Shown here piece by piece: positions 35,826-47,203 of a stretch of DNA of 64,000 bases. Made by a program: the position numbers and the translations under genes. Position 1 is the first letter of the stretch, and every line of letters starts with the position of its first letter. Source of the DNA: Cannabis sativa (Eukaryota; Streptophyta; Magnoliopsida; Rosales; Cannabaceae); assembly GCF_029168945.1 (NCBI RefSeq), contig NC_083603.1:51532406-51596405 (forward strand), in the 5' to 3' direction. Below the pieces are notes generated by a model, which searched no databases, was not told the DNA's origin, and was given only the letters and a program-made list of their open reading frames with translations.

Positions 35826-36389
35826 TTTATTTTCCTCTTAGTTTTTTTTATTTAAAATTTACTTAAATAGTATATCATTGGATGAGAAATAATTATAAAT
35901 CATTTGCTTATGATGTCATTCATTTTTTTTCTATGAAATTAAATGGCGCAAATGACTACATTCCCAAAATCCTATCCTGAAATAATATAAATCCTCGATC
36001 TCAGATATCTCCTACTTGTATGTGCTTACTTAAGGCAACCTAAACTTAGAGTTAGATTAGTAGTGTTGATACAAGCTAGAATAATTACTCATGTATATTT
36101 AGTATAAATTCAAGTCTTTGACTTTAAATTTTAGATTCTAAATTGAAATTTCAAATTTCAGTTCCAAGAATGCATTAAACATTACAGTATAACTTTTACA
36201 AGTTGTTAATTTCCATTTTTTGTCAATGGATTCGAGCTGTATGTTAATGTAGGGATTGTGAGTTATGTATTCTGTGACCAAGATCCACTTGGACTATTCT
36301 AAGAACTCTTTATTGTAACTAAACCTAAGTCAGCAAAGGACCATAACCACAATATTATATCTATGGCACTTGCATCTTGTTCATAGTGT

Positions 36390-38225
36390 TTTGACAAGAT
36401 GATTCCCTGTAAAGAGTAAATATACCAATATCCACTTGAAAGTAGGATAATCTATATTTGACATATGGATGTACATTCAAGGGTGGATGTGAGTTATCGT
36501 TAAATTCTCATACAATCACTCTAGATTTTACCTTATGCAAAAAAAATTAGAAATGTTTAAGAAACTTCATGAATTTCTAGCAATGATGAAAAACCATTAA
36601 GGTAAGTAGTTAACGATCTTGTGAGCTGATAGGGGTGGAGAAATATTTAGTGGATATGCAGTTTAAATATCATTAAGTTGAATTTTGAATTGTACCCAAA
36701 CTTACCTCCCTAGAAACCCAGATTGCATATTGATGAAAGTAAAAGGTCTATAATCAGTTACTAGTAGATGCCTGAGTCCTTCTAAGAAAAACCCTAGTGA
36801 TAGGAAAATTTCAGAATGATGGAATGGTTGTGTACTTAGTGTACAACATTACTGGATTCATGGATGTCCTGATCATGAACTTAAGAAAAGCTAAAACTGT
36901 TAACTAAGGTTTGCATGTTTGATTGCTATTCTAAAGTGATTAGGGGTGGACCATCCTATGGTCATTAAGATAAGAAAGTGTTTGTTTCAACAAATACTAC
37001 TTTTCTAAGAATATGACTAAATCTGAAAACAAAGTAGCAAAGTAGAGGAGATACTCAATTCTAAAGTGTTATATCATCTTATTCTACATAAGATGATCCC
37101 ACTGTCTCTGTTGTCTTGACACAACCGATGAGGAAATACAACTTATGTTCCTAGACAGAAAGCCACGGTACCTTGTCGTAGTGGGAGGATTTCAAGGAAC
37201 TCACCTTGTTATGACTTGGGAGACACATGTGATTAAAATCCATTGTTAGTTTACACAGGTAATGGATAGTCAGAATAAAGAACTAAGAAGCAAAGTCAAG
37301 AGAACTATGGTTAAAACCATTCATATGGAGTAACCCAAAAGTAATCTATTACAAGGACAAGAAAGAAAAATTTGAAAATAATTCTATTCAATGGTCTTAA
37401 CAAAACTTCTTGATCCTAGTATTATAGGTTTGAGTTTATCTAAACCTGTGGTTTATGGTATACGTGGTAGTTTACTTACTCTAGTGCAAGCAACTTACTT
37501 TATTAAGATGCTGGATAATTTTTCTAATGGCTATCTATAGAAAGTAATTCCTTAGAATCGACAATGAGAGGTCTCATGTATGTTTTAAAATGCATTAGAT
37601 TAAACACCTGCTGTTGAGTGGGAGTAATGAGTAGATATCAGATTTATCCAGAAAAAGGAAAATTGGAAGATAATCAAATAAATCTTAAGATCAAAAGATG
37701 AACTATATGTTAGTCGATATGGGTGGTATTTTAATACTCTTAGGCTACACAAAATTAGGTTTCTAGACTTGCCTCGATGCTAGAAAGTCTACTAATGAGA
37801 TAATGATTACTCTTAGGGTGGAGCAGTGATTTTGGAGAAGTGTAAGAACTGATCTAAAGTCTCTAACTCTACCAGTGAGATTGAATGTTAAGGTTGCAAG
37901 AAAGATACTTATTCAGTCTATGAAAAGTTCTATACAGTTTTTGGCATTGTACCAATAATGAATTAACTATTAGTCTTACTTCCTGACTAACACAGAAGTA
38001 GTTGCCAAATAGTAAAGAATCCAGTATCCTAAGAGGAGTAGACATATGGAGAGGAATTTCACAATATCAAGACTTTTGTGACTAAGGATATGTAATGGTG
38101 GAGGAAATGTTATATAGAATACAACTTGTGAGATCTTGTTACAGAGATAATACTACATACTACACTTGATCTGGATATCAAGGTGTTGAGATTATTTGAA
38201 ATGCACTTTTTATTTTATATTAGTG
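36390..38225 (+). pseudogene. decayed copia pol (integrase end, RT, RNase H)
   Basis: Heavily mutated but still recognisable: VPCRSGRISRN near 37170 (the RSGR motif at the integrase-RT junction), and from about 37780 KSTN..TL..V..WRSV and, downstream, EVVAK..KRSRHMERNFTI, as in the copia RNase H C-terminus. It ends at the 3' LTR. Stops are many; it codes for nothing now. The central RT part seems largely deleted or unreadable. Confidence 0.6.
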
Positions 38226-38237
38226 CAAGTGAGAGTT

Positions 38238-39810
38238 TGTTGGGTTGTCTGTCCTAAATAAAACTCATTTCAATATAATCAGATTTACTAATTAATAAAA
38301 GATCAGAAATTATTTTATGTTACATGGTTCACATGATTTATTTCATGATTATGTTTAATGTATAAATTCTATTAAGTCCAAAACATATATATTATTTTGT
38401 TCATGACTATAGTGTCGTCAGCACAGTGGAATATAATCATAATTATATGTTCAAAAGTTTAATTCCTATAATTTGTCAGTTCACTGGATTTAGACTGACA
38501 TGATAATTGGCGTTAAGGTATTCTTACACCTTGGATAAGTGTTATGTCCTTTCTAGGGCATTGGCAAAGTTTACCAATATCGGATGTATGGAGTATACAT
38601 TGGATTGGACCGATATTGAACTTGGATAAGATATCATAAACTTACCGTTATATCTTTCTAAGTCAATATCACCGGTTGATCTTAGGTCTGTGGATCTTAA
38701 TCATGATATGGTTAGGTTCAACTTAGTTGTATTATTTATGTTCTTCAAGTTGTTCGTGGAAGCCTACCAATGGTTCTGGCGGATATTTACATCTTGGGAA
38801 CGTGGTAGTTCAATTGAGTGGGAGTGCTAATCATAGATGGAATCTATAGCTTTTATAAGTATTTAGAAGTGAAACGATGATTTCTTTCGTGCTTTGCTGA
38901 ATAGAGATAAATGATTGAGATCTCATTTCAGTAATTATATTAGTTTACTGAAATATCATTTATAAGTAGCTAATTGTTTTAAGGATAAAATACATTGAAG
39001 GGTAGAACGGTAAATTTATCCCTATTTAGTGTAGATCATCTATAAAGGATCTTTGACTATTAGGATTGTAACAATGGATAATCATAATGTATCTATATCT
39101 TGGTACACATATAGAGCATTCTATATAATTGAGAGTGCAATTCTGAATCTATAGTGGCACAAGGAGGAATTAATAAGTTAGAGAATTTACTTTGTAAATT
39201 TATTGGAAGCTCGGTTATATAGGCTCATGGTCCCCTCACTAGTTGAGACTTGAGATAATACTGCTTGCACCTCACTAGTTGAGACTTGTGATAATACTGC
39301 TTGCAGACTCAGTTAATTGATTTTAATTAATCAATTATAATTCTAAAATTAGACTATGTCTTATTTATGAATTTTCACTAAGCAAGGGTTTAATTGTGAA
39401 GAAAATAAGTTTTGGAGTTAATTTATTAAATAAGAGACTTTGTATGGTCTAATAAATAAATAACATAAATAGTAATTTTATTTGATACTTAATTATAATT
39501 ACTAAATAAATAGTTTTGGCATTTATTGGATTGAAAATACAAAATATGGTATTATTGAAAGAAGAATAACTAGTTGAAATAAAGTGGCAAAATTATAACT
39601 AGAGATTGGTCTTTAAGTGGCCAGCCACACTAGTGATTTTTGCCAAATATTTTATTCTTTTTTAATCCATATAATTCAAACGTAAGCCCTAGTTGAAACA
39701 CTATAAAAGGAACATGATGCTCTCATCTCATCCAATTAAACTATTCACTTCAACCAAATCAAATCTAGTTTCTAACTCTGTCAGACAACTAGTAGATGAG
39801 AGACACCTTC
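38238..39810 (+). repeat. copia 3' LTR, left piece
   Basis: Starts TGTTGGG; interrupted at 39810 by Tat-C. A TATA box CACTATAAAAGG is at 39699-39710, near the expected position late in the LTR. Together with 51323-51675 (minus the 5-bp duplication) the LTR is about 1.92 kb. Confidence 0.75.
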
Positions 39811-40679
39811 TGTTGTTACTAGAATTTCACAACACCAAGAAGTGTAATTTAGTCGGTAAAAGATAGAATTATTTGAAAGATGATAAATGCGAGTATTCAA
39901 CCTAAACCGGCGAGTACTCAAATAGGAATGCGAGAACAGACAACAAAGCTGGAAAAAATACAGAAGACAATGAAATATAGTGGTTCAGTCAGATTTTGTT
40001 CTGCTTAGTCCACTGTAGCAAGGGATTCGTAGGTGCATTTTCACGGTGGATCACCCCTTTATATACAAAGCAGGTGCCCAATCGGTTACATGAGGATCAC
40101 ATTTATTGTTAATCCATTATTTACACATTAAATTGTCATGATTAAACTCAGACAACGTTAACATTAATAAGTATATGACAGTTACTGAACTCATCAACGT
40201 ATGCGTCCTTCGCATCTGCGAGTTGACCGTTCGTGTTCCGTCTGTTGAGTTCGTAGGGTCGCACGTACGTTTGGAACGTCTGCGTCCTTAGGTGATCGCT
40301 CGTTACAGACGTCGCATGCTGAAGTTGGTAACATCTGGGCATGCGAACTTACATTGGTCCGTTAGGGCTATTGGGTCATTGGGACCAAAACTGCATCATA
40401 GGGCATTGGCCTCTATACTTGCCGCGGAGGTATAGAGGGAGGCACTCGCACATGTTCTGACATATGCGAGTTAGGTCTACCCTGTATGATGAGGATTACG
40501 GTTATGCGGTATGAATTAAGTCGCATCCGCGATACCTCGCTGGTTTTATCCTGGGCGAGGTCTCGACTTCGAGAAGCCTCTCCTGGACATTTCAGCCTTC
40601 ACTGGAAGTCTGGATACACATGTCCTTCAAAGAGGGGTCTGGTCTCGAGTTTCTAGGTGAGAGAAATCTCACTATAACA
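39811..40679 (-). repeat. Tat-C 3' LTR
   Basis: On the minus strand it starts TGTTATAGTG (at 40679) and ends AGTAACAACA (39811). The minus-strand TATA (GTATATAAAGG) is at 40058-40067. A 64-codon ORF inside occurs identically in the other LTR and is not a gene. Confidence 0.95.
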
Positions 40680-40692
40680 CATGCCCCTAGTT
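40680..40692 (-). promoter_or_regulatory. Tat-C polypurine tract region
   Basis: The minus strand reads AACTAGGGGCATG just before the 3' LTR; the AGGGG core is in the PPT position but the tract is short. Confidence 0.45.
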
Positions 40693-40922
40693 TCGCGATG
40701 TGACTTGAGCGGTCATCGAGTGGAAACTACTGCTCGAGAGACAGGTGAAAGGTTGTCACGAGGAGGTGACCTTTTGGTTGTCCCATCGAGGGTTTCGAAA
40801 AATGACGGCTGTAATGATTAATTTTCATTATCTCTAGGATGCCACGTCACGAAACTCTTCGGTTTTCGTGTAGGCGTGGCCATAGCTGGCCGTTAGATTG
40901 GGCGACCTTAGGCATTCTGGTT

Positions 40923-40967
40923 GCCACGTGTCACAATCCCAATAAATAAGGGATAGGGGTATTTAAA
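40923..40967 (+). promoter_or_regulatory. Tat-C aORF core promoter
   Basis: A GCCACGTGTCAC G-box/ABRE-like element (40924-40935) is followed about 25 bp later by GGTATTTAAACG (TATTTAAA at 40960-40967). About 170 bp downstream is the leader-intron donor. Direction fits transcription of the aORF, opposite to gag-pol. A second TATA-like site, AGTATATACA, is at 41022. Confidence 0.5.
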
Positions 40968-41132
40968 CGCTTTGATACGAATCAAATATCCCATTTTTCC
41001 CTCCTTTCTCTTAACTTCTCCCCAGTATATACACCCCAGAAAAAAGAAATTCATTCCAATTTTTCTGTCATTTCCCACAGCATTTGCATTCTCAGAAGTG
41101 ATCGAGAACAACCGCAGGAATCGAAACTAAAG

Positions 41133-41933
41133 GTTAGCTTCTAAATCCCTGCATTTTCGTTTTCTGTTTTTTGAAGAAAATGTGTTTCTGGTTTTGGGTG
41201 CTTATGGAAAACTCTTTTTAGGAGGGTATGCTAGTGGGTATTTATGTGTTTTGGTAAATGATACTGGGTAATACTCATAGTGTAGGGCCTGTAAATTGAC
41301 ATAATCGCAAAAAACTGATCACTACTGATTCACGTCTTCGAATACTCGCGGATATTCGGATGAACAATTTGAATACTCGCGAGGGTTCGGTTGAACAACT
41401 TGAATAATCGCATGTTTCCAAACTTATTTCTGTTTAACTGTTGATTAGACCTTTTAGGATCTTTTCGTGTCGCGGGCTGAGTGGTAAGAGTATTAACTGT
41501 CTTTTCAAATGGTGGGTGTGTCACAGTATTCTAATGGCCATATACGCGATTATATGTCCCTTGAGATACTGTGATACGCCCAGCCATTTGTTGACGTGCG
41601 TTAATGCTCGAATGATCGTACTTTTTGGTTGGTAGGTTGTCTCGAAACGGTGGGTGTCTCCCAGTAACTTCAGGGTTATGCTCGAAAATGCATACTTCTT
41701 GAGTCACTGGGAAACGCCCAGCCGTTTCTGGAGGTAAACCGCACAACCGAAGATGCGTGATCTACTCGCCCAAAGATAGTTACGTTTCTTCTCGCATATC
41801 GATAGAAGGGTCAGTTTTCGCACAGAGTCCGACTTTCTTGTTGAATGCGACTTTTATAGTTTACTGCGGGTGAGATCACTTATCTTTATCTTTTCACACA
41901 TTCATCACGCTGAAAAGATCTTGTATCTTTCAG
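41133..41933 (+). promoter_or_regulatory. Tat-C aORF leader intron
   Basis: Donor AAAG|GTTAGC (GT at 41133) to acceptor TGTATCTTTCAG ending at 41933, directly abutting the aORF ATG. The 801-bp interval has no open frame; it has two diverged copies of an ACGGTGGGTG(T)..CAGT..TACG/ACGCCCAGCC segment (41508-41585 and 41648-41725). Confidence 0.6.
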
Positions 41934-44014
41934 ATGAGCGATCTATCGGACGACCGGCGGCTCGGATCAGGAGGTCGCGCCTTTGATGGGGAATCGGACC
42001 AGGAGAGGGACAGTTTTCTCCCTACGGACATCTCCGAAATGGAGGCTGCGGAGATAGAGTTAGGTCCTATGTCTTCTGTGGAGATCGAGAAGATGGTACG
42101 GGAGCTTACTGAACCTGGGGCAATCGATATCCGAGATAGCGAATCCACAGTGTCAGCACGCGACTACCTCATCCATACGAGGCAGGCTCCTGACATCGAA
42201 GTCGAAGAGGTGGAGGAGGGATGGACTACTCCAGCCCGTGAGTCAGGTGGGGAAGAAGAGGAAGCGGAAGGGAGCGGGACGGACTCGGTTGACGACTCTC
42301 AACTGAACGAGCCTTTCTCATGCGAAGACCTAGTCTCGCGAGTCGTCAAATCTGACTTCACCACTTTCGTGAGGTTAAATCTGTTGCGGCTTGCGTTTCA
42401 AAGTCCCAAACCCTCCCAGAGAGCGCATCTTCCGTTCACCAACCCTGCGATCATCCCCACAGAGGACGTGGTCATCTCAATACCTATTCTTCGATGTGGT
42501 GTATCAGTCCCATTTCATCCTTTCGTCGCAGCCATTCTTAGACGCTATGACGTATCGCCTTTTCGGCCTAACACCCAACGGTTATCGCCTTTGTTCTAGC
42601 CTTCTATGCGATGTACATGGAGTACGCCCATAGAGCTCCGTCAGTAGAGGAATTTAGTTATTTTTATGACATAAAGAGCGTGGGCCTTCATAACGGCTTC
42701 TTTTGCTTTAGTAAATGGGCGACTTCTGAAATCAACGGGGTTGAGGGGATGGTTTCGAACATGGGTGACTGGAAGTCAAAATGGTTTTACGTTTTTAAGG
42801 TTCCTGGGATCAGAACCGACTTTAATCGCAGACCCAGTATGTCGCATATTTGTTGACTTAGATAAAGTTTGTTACTCTGTTTTCCGAGATCTTTTGCTAA
42901 CTCGTTCTTTTGTTGTCATCGCAGATAGACCAGCTCGACCAACGCTTAACACTCATAAAAAGGGGGTAGCTGAAATTCTTGGGAGTCTTCCTAAGACAAG
43001 ATCGCGGCGGCGATTGCTGTGTACGACTGCCAAATTGCGAGAACACAAACTGATCCCCGAGAACGCGAGTCTTCAACGGGAGCCAGTATATAAAGAACCA
43101 TCTGAGAGACAGCAGGAGCGGATAGATAAACGGCTTTCCAAGCAAACTCCTCGAGAAACTTCAGGTAACTCGTCCTTTCGCTATAACGTGATGAGTAGAG
43201 TCGCGATTTTTACTTATCTGTCTTTTATGCTTGTAGACATGACCTTCTTGAAGTCTGCCCCTGTCCTGAAGATCAAGCAAAAGGGTGGAACACCGGCATC
43301 TTCACCAGTCGTCGCCCAGAAGAGGAAGAGCGATGTGATGACTACGCTCGCTGCAGATTCCTCCAAGAAGTTGGCCAAGACCACTCAGGACAAGGGGAAG
43401 AAGGTTGTCATTGATTCTCCGGTTCGCCCTCGCGACTTCCTGGCCATGCAGGAAAAATTACTGGCCGAGATTCCTTATGAGGAACTTGTTTCTCGATCTG
43501 CGAACCGGCCGCACAATCCGTGGCTTTGTTTATGAAAGCCGTGGCCACGCCTTCGAAGGAAACCGACTCGGCGAAGAGGCAGAACGCTCATTTTCAGGAA
43601 AACATAAAGAGGCTGAAGCAGGAGGTGGCCAAGATGGAGGAACTTCACAAGGAGCTCGAGGAAGTCAACAGGGCCAAAGAACAGTTGGAGCTCGAGCTCA
43701 AGAAGTCGCAGGACACGATCGCTGAGATGGCTCGCGACTTAGAGGCTGAGAGAGAGAGTGGGAAAAAACAGTATGATCAGGCTGTGTCTGATTACATTTA
43801 TACTACTCTTTCCAAGGTCCCTGACTTCGACTTCTCGCTGCTTGGAGATGAAGCTGCTGAAATGGCTGAAGCCTTTCGCTCGATGTCTCCTACCCGAACT
43901 CAAGGCAACCTTCCAGATGAAATCGAGGGAGTGCAGGCTGAGGAGGTCGAGAATGAAGTTGTGAGCAAGATCGTGGATGAGGCTGCTCCTGATGAGACTA
44001 CTCCCGCTGCTTGA
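41934..44014 (+). pseudogene. Tat-C aORF: antisense extra gene, recently frameshifted
   Basis: ATG at 41934 follows a splice acceptor. An acidic N-terminus (MSDLSDDRRLGSGGRAFDGE...) leads into the core domain (VPFHPFVAAILRRYDVSPF, then TPNGYRL and, in another frame, FYAMYMEYAHRAPSVEEFSY). Two one-base insertions near 42563 and 42590 break the core. An intron is likely at 42841-42923, a basic region follows, then a second intron at 43163-43239. The C-terminal coiled coil (43560-43780, LKQEVAKMEELHKELEEVNR) ends DETTPAA, TGA at 44012. It is transcribed convergently with pol, whose end is 380 bp away. Function unknown. Confidence 0.75.
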
Positions 44015-44394
44015 TTATTTTCTATCTTAGTTTCACTCTTTTTTTTTTTATATATGCGGTACACGGGTACTCGCACTTTTGTACTTAAAGAATTTTATCT
44101 TACTTTTTGGACAAATTTCTATCCTCGCGGGGATAGTATGCATTTTAATATTTACGCAGTACATGGGTACTTGCGATTTTATTTTCAACTTTGATCACAA
44201 CTTGGTGTGACCGCGATTATATATATATATATGCGACTTTAATTACAAATTGGTGTAACAAAGTAGAAAAAACTTAACAGGCACTTTTATTCAAACAATC
44301 AGTAATACATGCGGGTATACATGCCCCTATACTTAGGAATTATGTTGAATAATAAATGTCTAAGTATAAGTATTCGAATCAAAGGACGCGAATA
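44015..44394. repeat. Tat-C convergent spacer with short repeats
   Basis: A 380-bp gap between aORF and pol 3' ends. It holds two copies of GCGGTACACGGGTACTCGC / GCAGTACATGGGTACTTGC (44056 and 44155), paired AACTTGGTGTGAC / AAATTGGTGTAAC, and an AT microsatellite (44219-44232). Confidence 0.6.
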
Positions 44395-47154
44395 TTACTG
44401 ATAATAGAATTTCAAGCTCTCGCTATTCCATGCTCGTGGGATCGCGGTCCCATCGAGTGTTGCGAGTCGATAAGTGGCATCACCAATTTGATCTGCGATC
44501 ATGTACGGTCCTTCCCAATTGTCTCCGAAGACTCCGTGGGATTGGACTTTGGTGTTTGGCATTACTTTTCTTAGGACCAGGTCCCCTACTCGCAGAGGTT
44601 TTATCTTAACTTTCGAGTTAAAGTACCTTGCAGTTCGTTGTTGATAAGCCGCGTTTTGTAGTTGCGCTTTATCACGCTTTTCTTCTAAAAAATCAAGGTA
44701 AAGTAACTGATTCTCGTTGTTCTGCGAGACGTCCAAAGCGTCTCTGCGCAAGGATCCAGCCCCAACCTCTACTGGCAACATGGCCTCGCACCCATAAGAA
44801 AGTGAGAAGGGTTTTTCGCCAGTTGTAGATCGAGGGGTTGTGTTGTAAGACCATAAGACTTGCGGTAATTCATCCGGCCATGCCCCTTTGCGATCTTCTA
44901 ATTTTCCCTTTAGGGTGTGCTTAATTATTTTGTTGACTGCTTCAGTCTGTCCATTACTCTGCGGGTAAGCGACTGCGGAGAAGGCTTTTTTAATTCCCAA
45001 ATCATCGCATAGCTGCCGCATTTCTTTACAGTCGAACTGTTTTCCATTATCTGAAATAAGCGTGTGCGGAATGCCGAAACGGCAGATGATGGAAGTGTAG
45101 ACGAACTCGCGCAACTTCATTGCGGTGATAGTCGCGAGTGCTTTTGCTTCAGCCCACTTTGTGAAATAGTCAACTGCGACTACAGCGTATTTGACTCCGC
45201 CTTTTCCCTTGGGTAACTCGCCAATTAAATCAATTCCCCATATTGCAAAGGGCCAGGGACTCGTGATAGAATGGAGGTTACTCGGAGGCTGGTGTGTGTA
45301 GGTGGCTATTCGCTGACATCTATCACACCTTTTTGCAAATGTGAGGGCATCTTGTCGCAATGTTGGCCAGTAATACCCTTGCCGCATGATCTTTAAGGCA
45401 AGGGAATTGCCTCCAGTGTGATTGCCACAAATCCCCTCATGTACTTCTCGCAGTATATAACCGCAGTCTTCACCACTGATACACTTGAGAAGTGGTTGAC
45501 TAAAACTTCTGCGATACAAGCTCTGGTCATATATCACATAGCGGGCTGCTCGTTGTCGCAATTTCCTTGCTTCTATTTTATCATTAGGTAAGACACCCTT
45601 GTCGAGGTATGCGATGATAGGACTCATCCAGGTAATTTCCTGAGCGTCATCGATCTTCATGATTGTTTCTCGATCTATGGTTGGATGCGACAATACGTCT
45701 ACCGGAATTACGTCGAGTAACTCGGCTTCTCTGGTGGAGGCCAGTCGGGCCAGGGCGTCTGCATGGGCATTTTGAGTACGCGGTACTCGAGATATAACTA
45801 CATGTTTGAATTTCTGCATGATTTCACGGACGATGGCTAAGTATTTAACCAATCTTCCGCCTCTCGCTAAGTATTCTCCACTTACTTGACATACCACGAT
45901 TTGAGAGTCGCTAAATGCTTGTAGGTTTTCGACTTTCATCTCGAGGGCCAATTTCAGACCTGCGATTAAAGCTTCATACTCGGCTTCATTGTTAGATGCA
46001 GAGAATTCGAAACGTAGAGCAGCGTGTACCTTGAAATTGTTGGGACTGATTAACAATATCCCACTACCAGAACCTTCATTATTTGATGCCCCATCGACAT
46101 ACAATGTCCATATGTCTTTGCCTGTCATGACGACGTCATTTCTACCGTCTACAACCGCTACCTCTGTTCTCGGTAGCTCAAGTATAAAATCCGCGAGGGC
46201 TTGCCCCTTGATCGCAGTTCTTGGTTTATACCTGATATCGAACTGACTCAATTCCACGGCCCACTTTAATATTCTCCCCGATGCCTCTGGCTTCGCTAAA
46301 ACTTGCCTTAAGGGGAAGTTTGTCAGAACTTCAATGCTGTGAGCCTGGAAATAAGGTCGCAATTTTCTTGACGATATTATTAAGGCAAAGGCTAGTTTCT
46401 CCATCTGAGGGTAACGTGTCTCGGCGTCTAGTAATCGCTTACTGACGTAGTACACAGGGTGTTGATGTCCTTGGTCCTCGCGGACAAGTACCGAACTGAC
46501 CGCATATTCGGAGACGGCTAAATAAATTAACAAGACCTCGCCGGGCAACGGTTTTGATAGAATTGGAGGTTGCCCCAGATGCGTCTTTAACGCCTGAAAA
46601 GCCTGCTCGCACTTCTCATCCCATTGGAACCTCTTGTTACCCTTCAAGATCTGAAAAAACTCTTTACACTTGTCAGAGGATCTGGATATGAAGCGGTTTA
46701 GAGCCGCGACTTTGCCTGTGAGGCTCTGAACCTCCTTTGGCTTAGTCGGTGATGGCATTTCTACCAACGCTTTAATCTTCGCAGGATTGGCTTCTATTCC
46801 TCGTTGATTTACCATAAAACCGAGGAACTTTCCGGAACCCACTCCAAAGACGCATTTTAAAGGGTTTAGACGCATCTTATATCTTCGCAATATGCCGAAC
46901 ATGGCTTGTAGGTGCATGACATGATCCTTCGCATGTTGCGATTTTACGAGCATATCGTCAACATATACCTCCATTGTCTTTCCAATGAGGTCTGCGAACA
47001 TCATATTTACTAGCCTTTGATAAGTCGCACCTGCGTTTATTAAACCAAAGGGCATTACCTTATAACAGTATAGTCCTCGATCAGTGATGAACGAGGTATG
47101 TTCCTGGTCTGGTTCGTACATCGGGATTTGATTATATCCCGAGTATGCATCCAT
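44395..47154 (-). CDS. Tat-C pol: RT (palm onward), RNase H, second RNase H, integrase
   Basis: A 919-codon frame with no stop. The first Met is arbitrary because the real frame continues upstream to the frameshift at about 47220. Domains: RT (FMDAYSGYNQI, MPFGLINAGATYQR, intact MEVYVDDMLV), gypsy RNase H (YVSKRLLDAETRYPQMEKL), archaeal-type RNase H with intact LYVDGASN and NNEAEYEALIAGL, FSDSQIVVCQVSGEY, and integrase (HHCC EVHEGICGNHTGG/CDRCQR; core WGIDLIGELP, VAVDYFTKW, SDNGKQFD; C-terminal GDNWEGPYMI). Ends SLKFYYQ. All catalytic residues I can check are present. Acts in the virus-like particle and nucleus. Confidence 0.9.
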   Translation of the reverse strand: MDAYSGYNQIPMYEPDQEHTSFITDRGLYCYKVMPFGLINAGATYQRLVNMMFADLIGKTMEVYVDDMLVKSQHAKDHVMHLQAMFGILRRYKMRLNPLKCVFGVGSGKFLGFMVNQRGIEANPAKIKALVEMPSPTKPKEVQSLTGKVAALNRFISRSSDKCKEFFQILKGNKRFQWDEKCEQAFQALKTHLGQPPILSKPLPGEVLLIYLAVSEYAVSSVLVREDQGHQHPVYYVSKRLLDAETRYPQMEKLAFALIISSRKLRPYFQAHSIEVLTNFPLRQVLAKPEASGRILKWAVELSQFDIRYKPRTAIKGQALADFILELPRTEVAVVDGRNDVVMTGKDIWTLYVDGASNNEGSGSGILLISPNNFKVHAALRFEFSASNNEAEYEALIAGLKLALEMKVENLQAFSDSQIVVCQVSGEYLARGGRLVKYLAIVREIMQKFKHVVISRVPRTQNAHADALARLASTREAELLDVIPVDVLSHPTIDRETIMKIDDAQEITWMSPIIAYLDKGVLPNDKIEARKLRQRAARYVIYDQSLYRRSFSQPLLKCISGEDCGYILREVHEGICGNHTGGNSLALKIMRQGYYWPTLRQDALTFAKRCDRCQRIATYTHQPPSNLHSITSPWPFAIWGIDLIGELPKGKGGVKYAVVAVDYFTKWAEAKALATITAMKLREFVYTSIICRFGIPHTLISDNGKQFDCKEMRQLCDDLGIKKAFSAVAYPQSNGQTEAVNKIIKHTLKGKLEDRKGAWPDELPQVLWSYNTTPRSTTGEKPFSLSYGCEAMLPVEVGAGSLRRDALDVSQNNENQLLYLDFLEEKRDKAQLQNAAYQQRTARYFNSKVKIKPLRVGDLVLRKVMPNTKVQSHGVFGDNWEGPYMIADQIGDATYRLATLDGTAIPRAWNSESLKFYYQ

Positions 47155-47203
47155 GAAGCTTAAAAGTGCGTGGCTCGCGGTGGCATCGACAAGCCGGTCA
47201 ATG

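Noticed and set aside
40148..40342. 64-codon ORF, repeated identically at 50791-50985
   Set aside because: It lies in both Tat-C LTRs and is duplicated only because the LTRs are; no protein resemblance.
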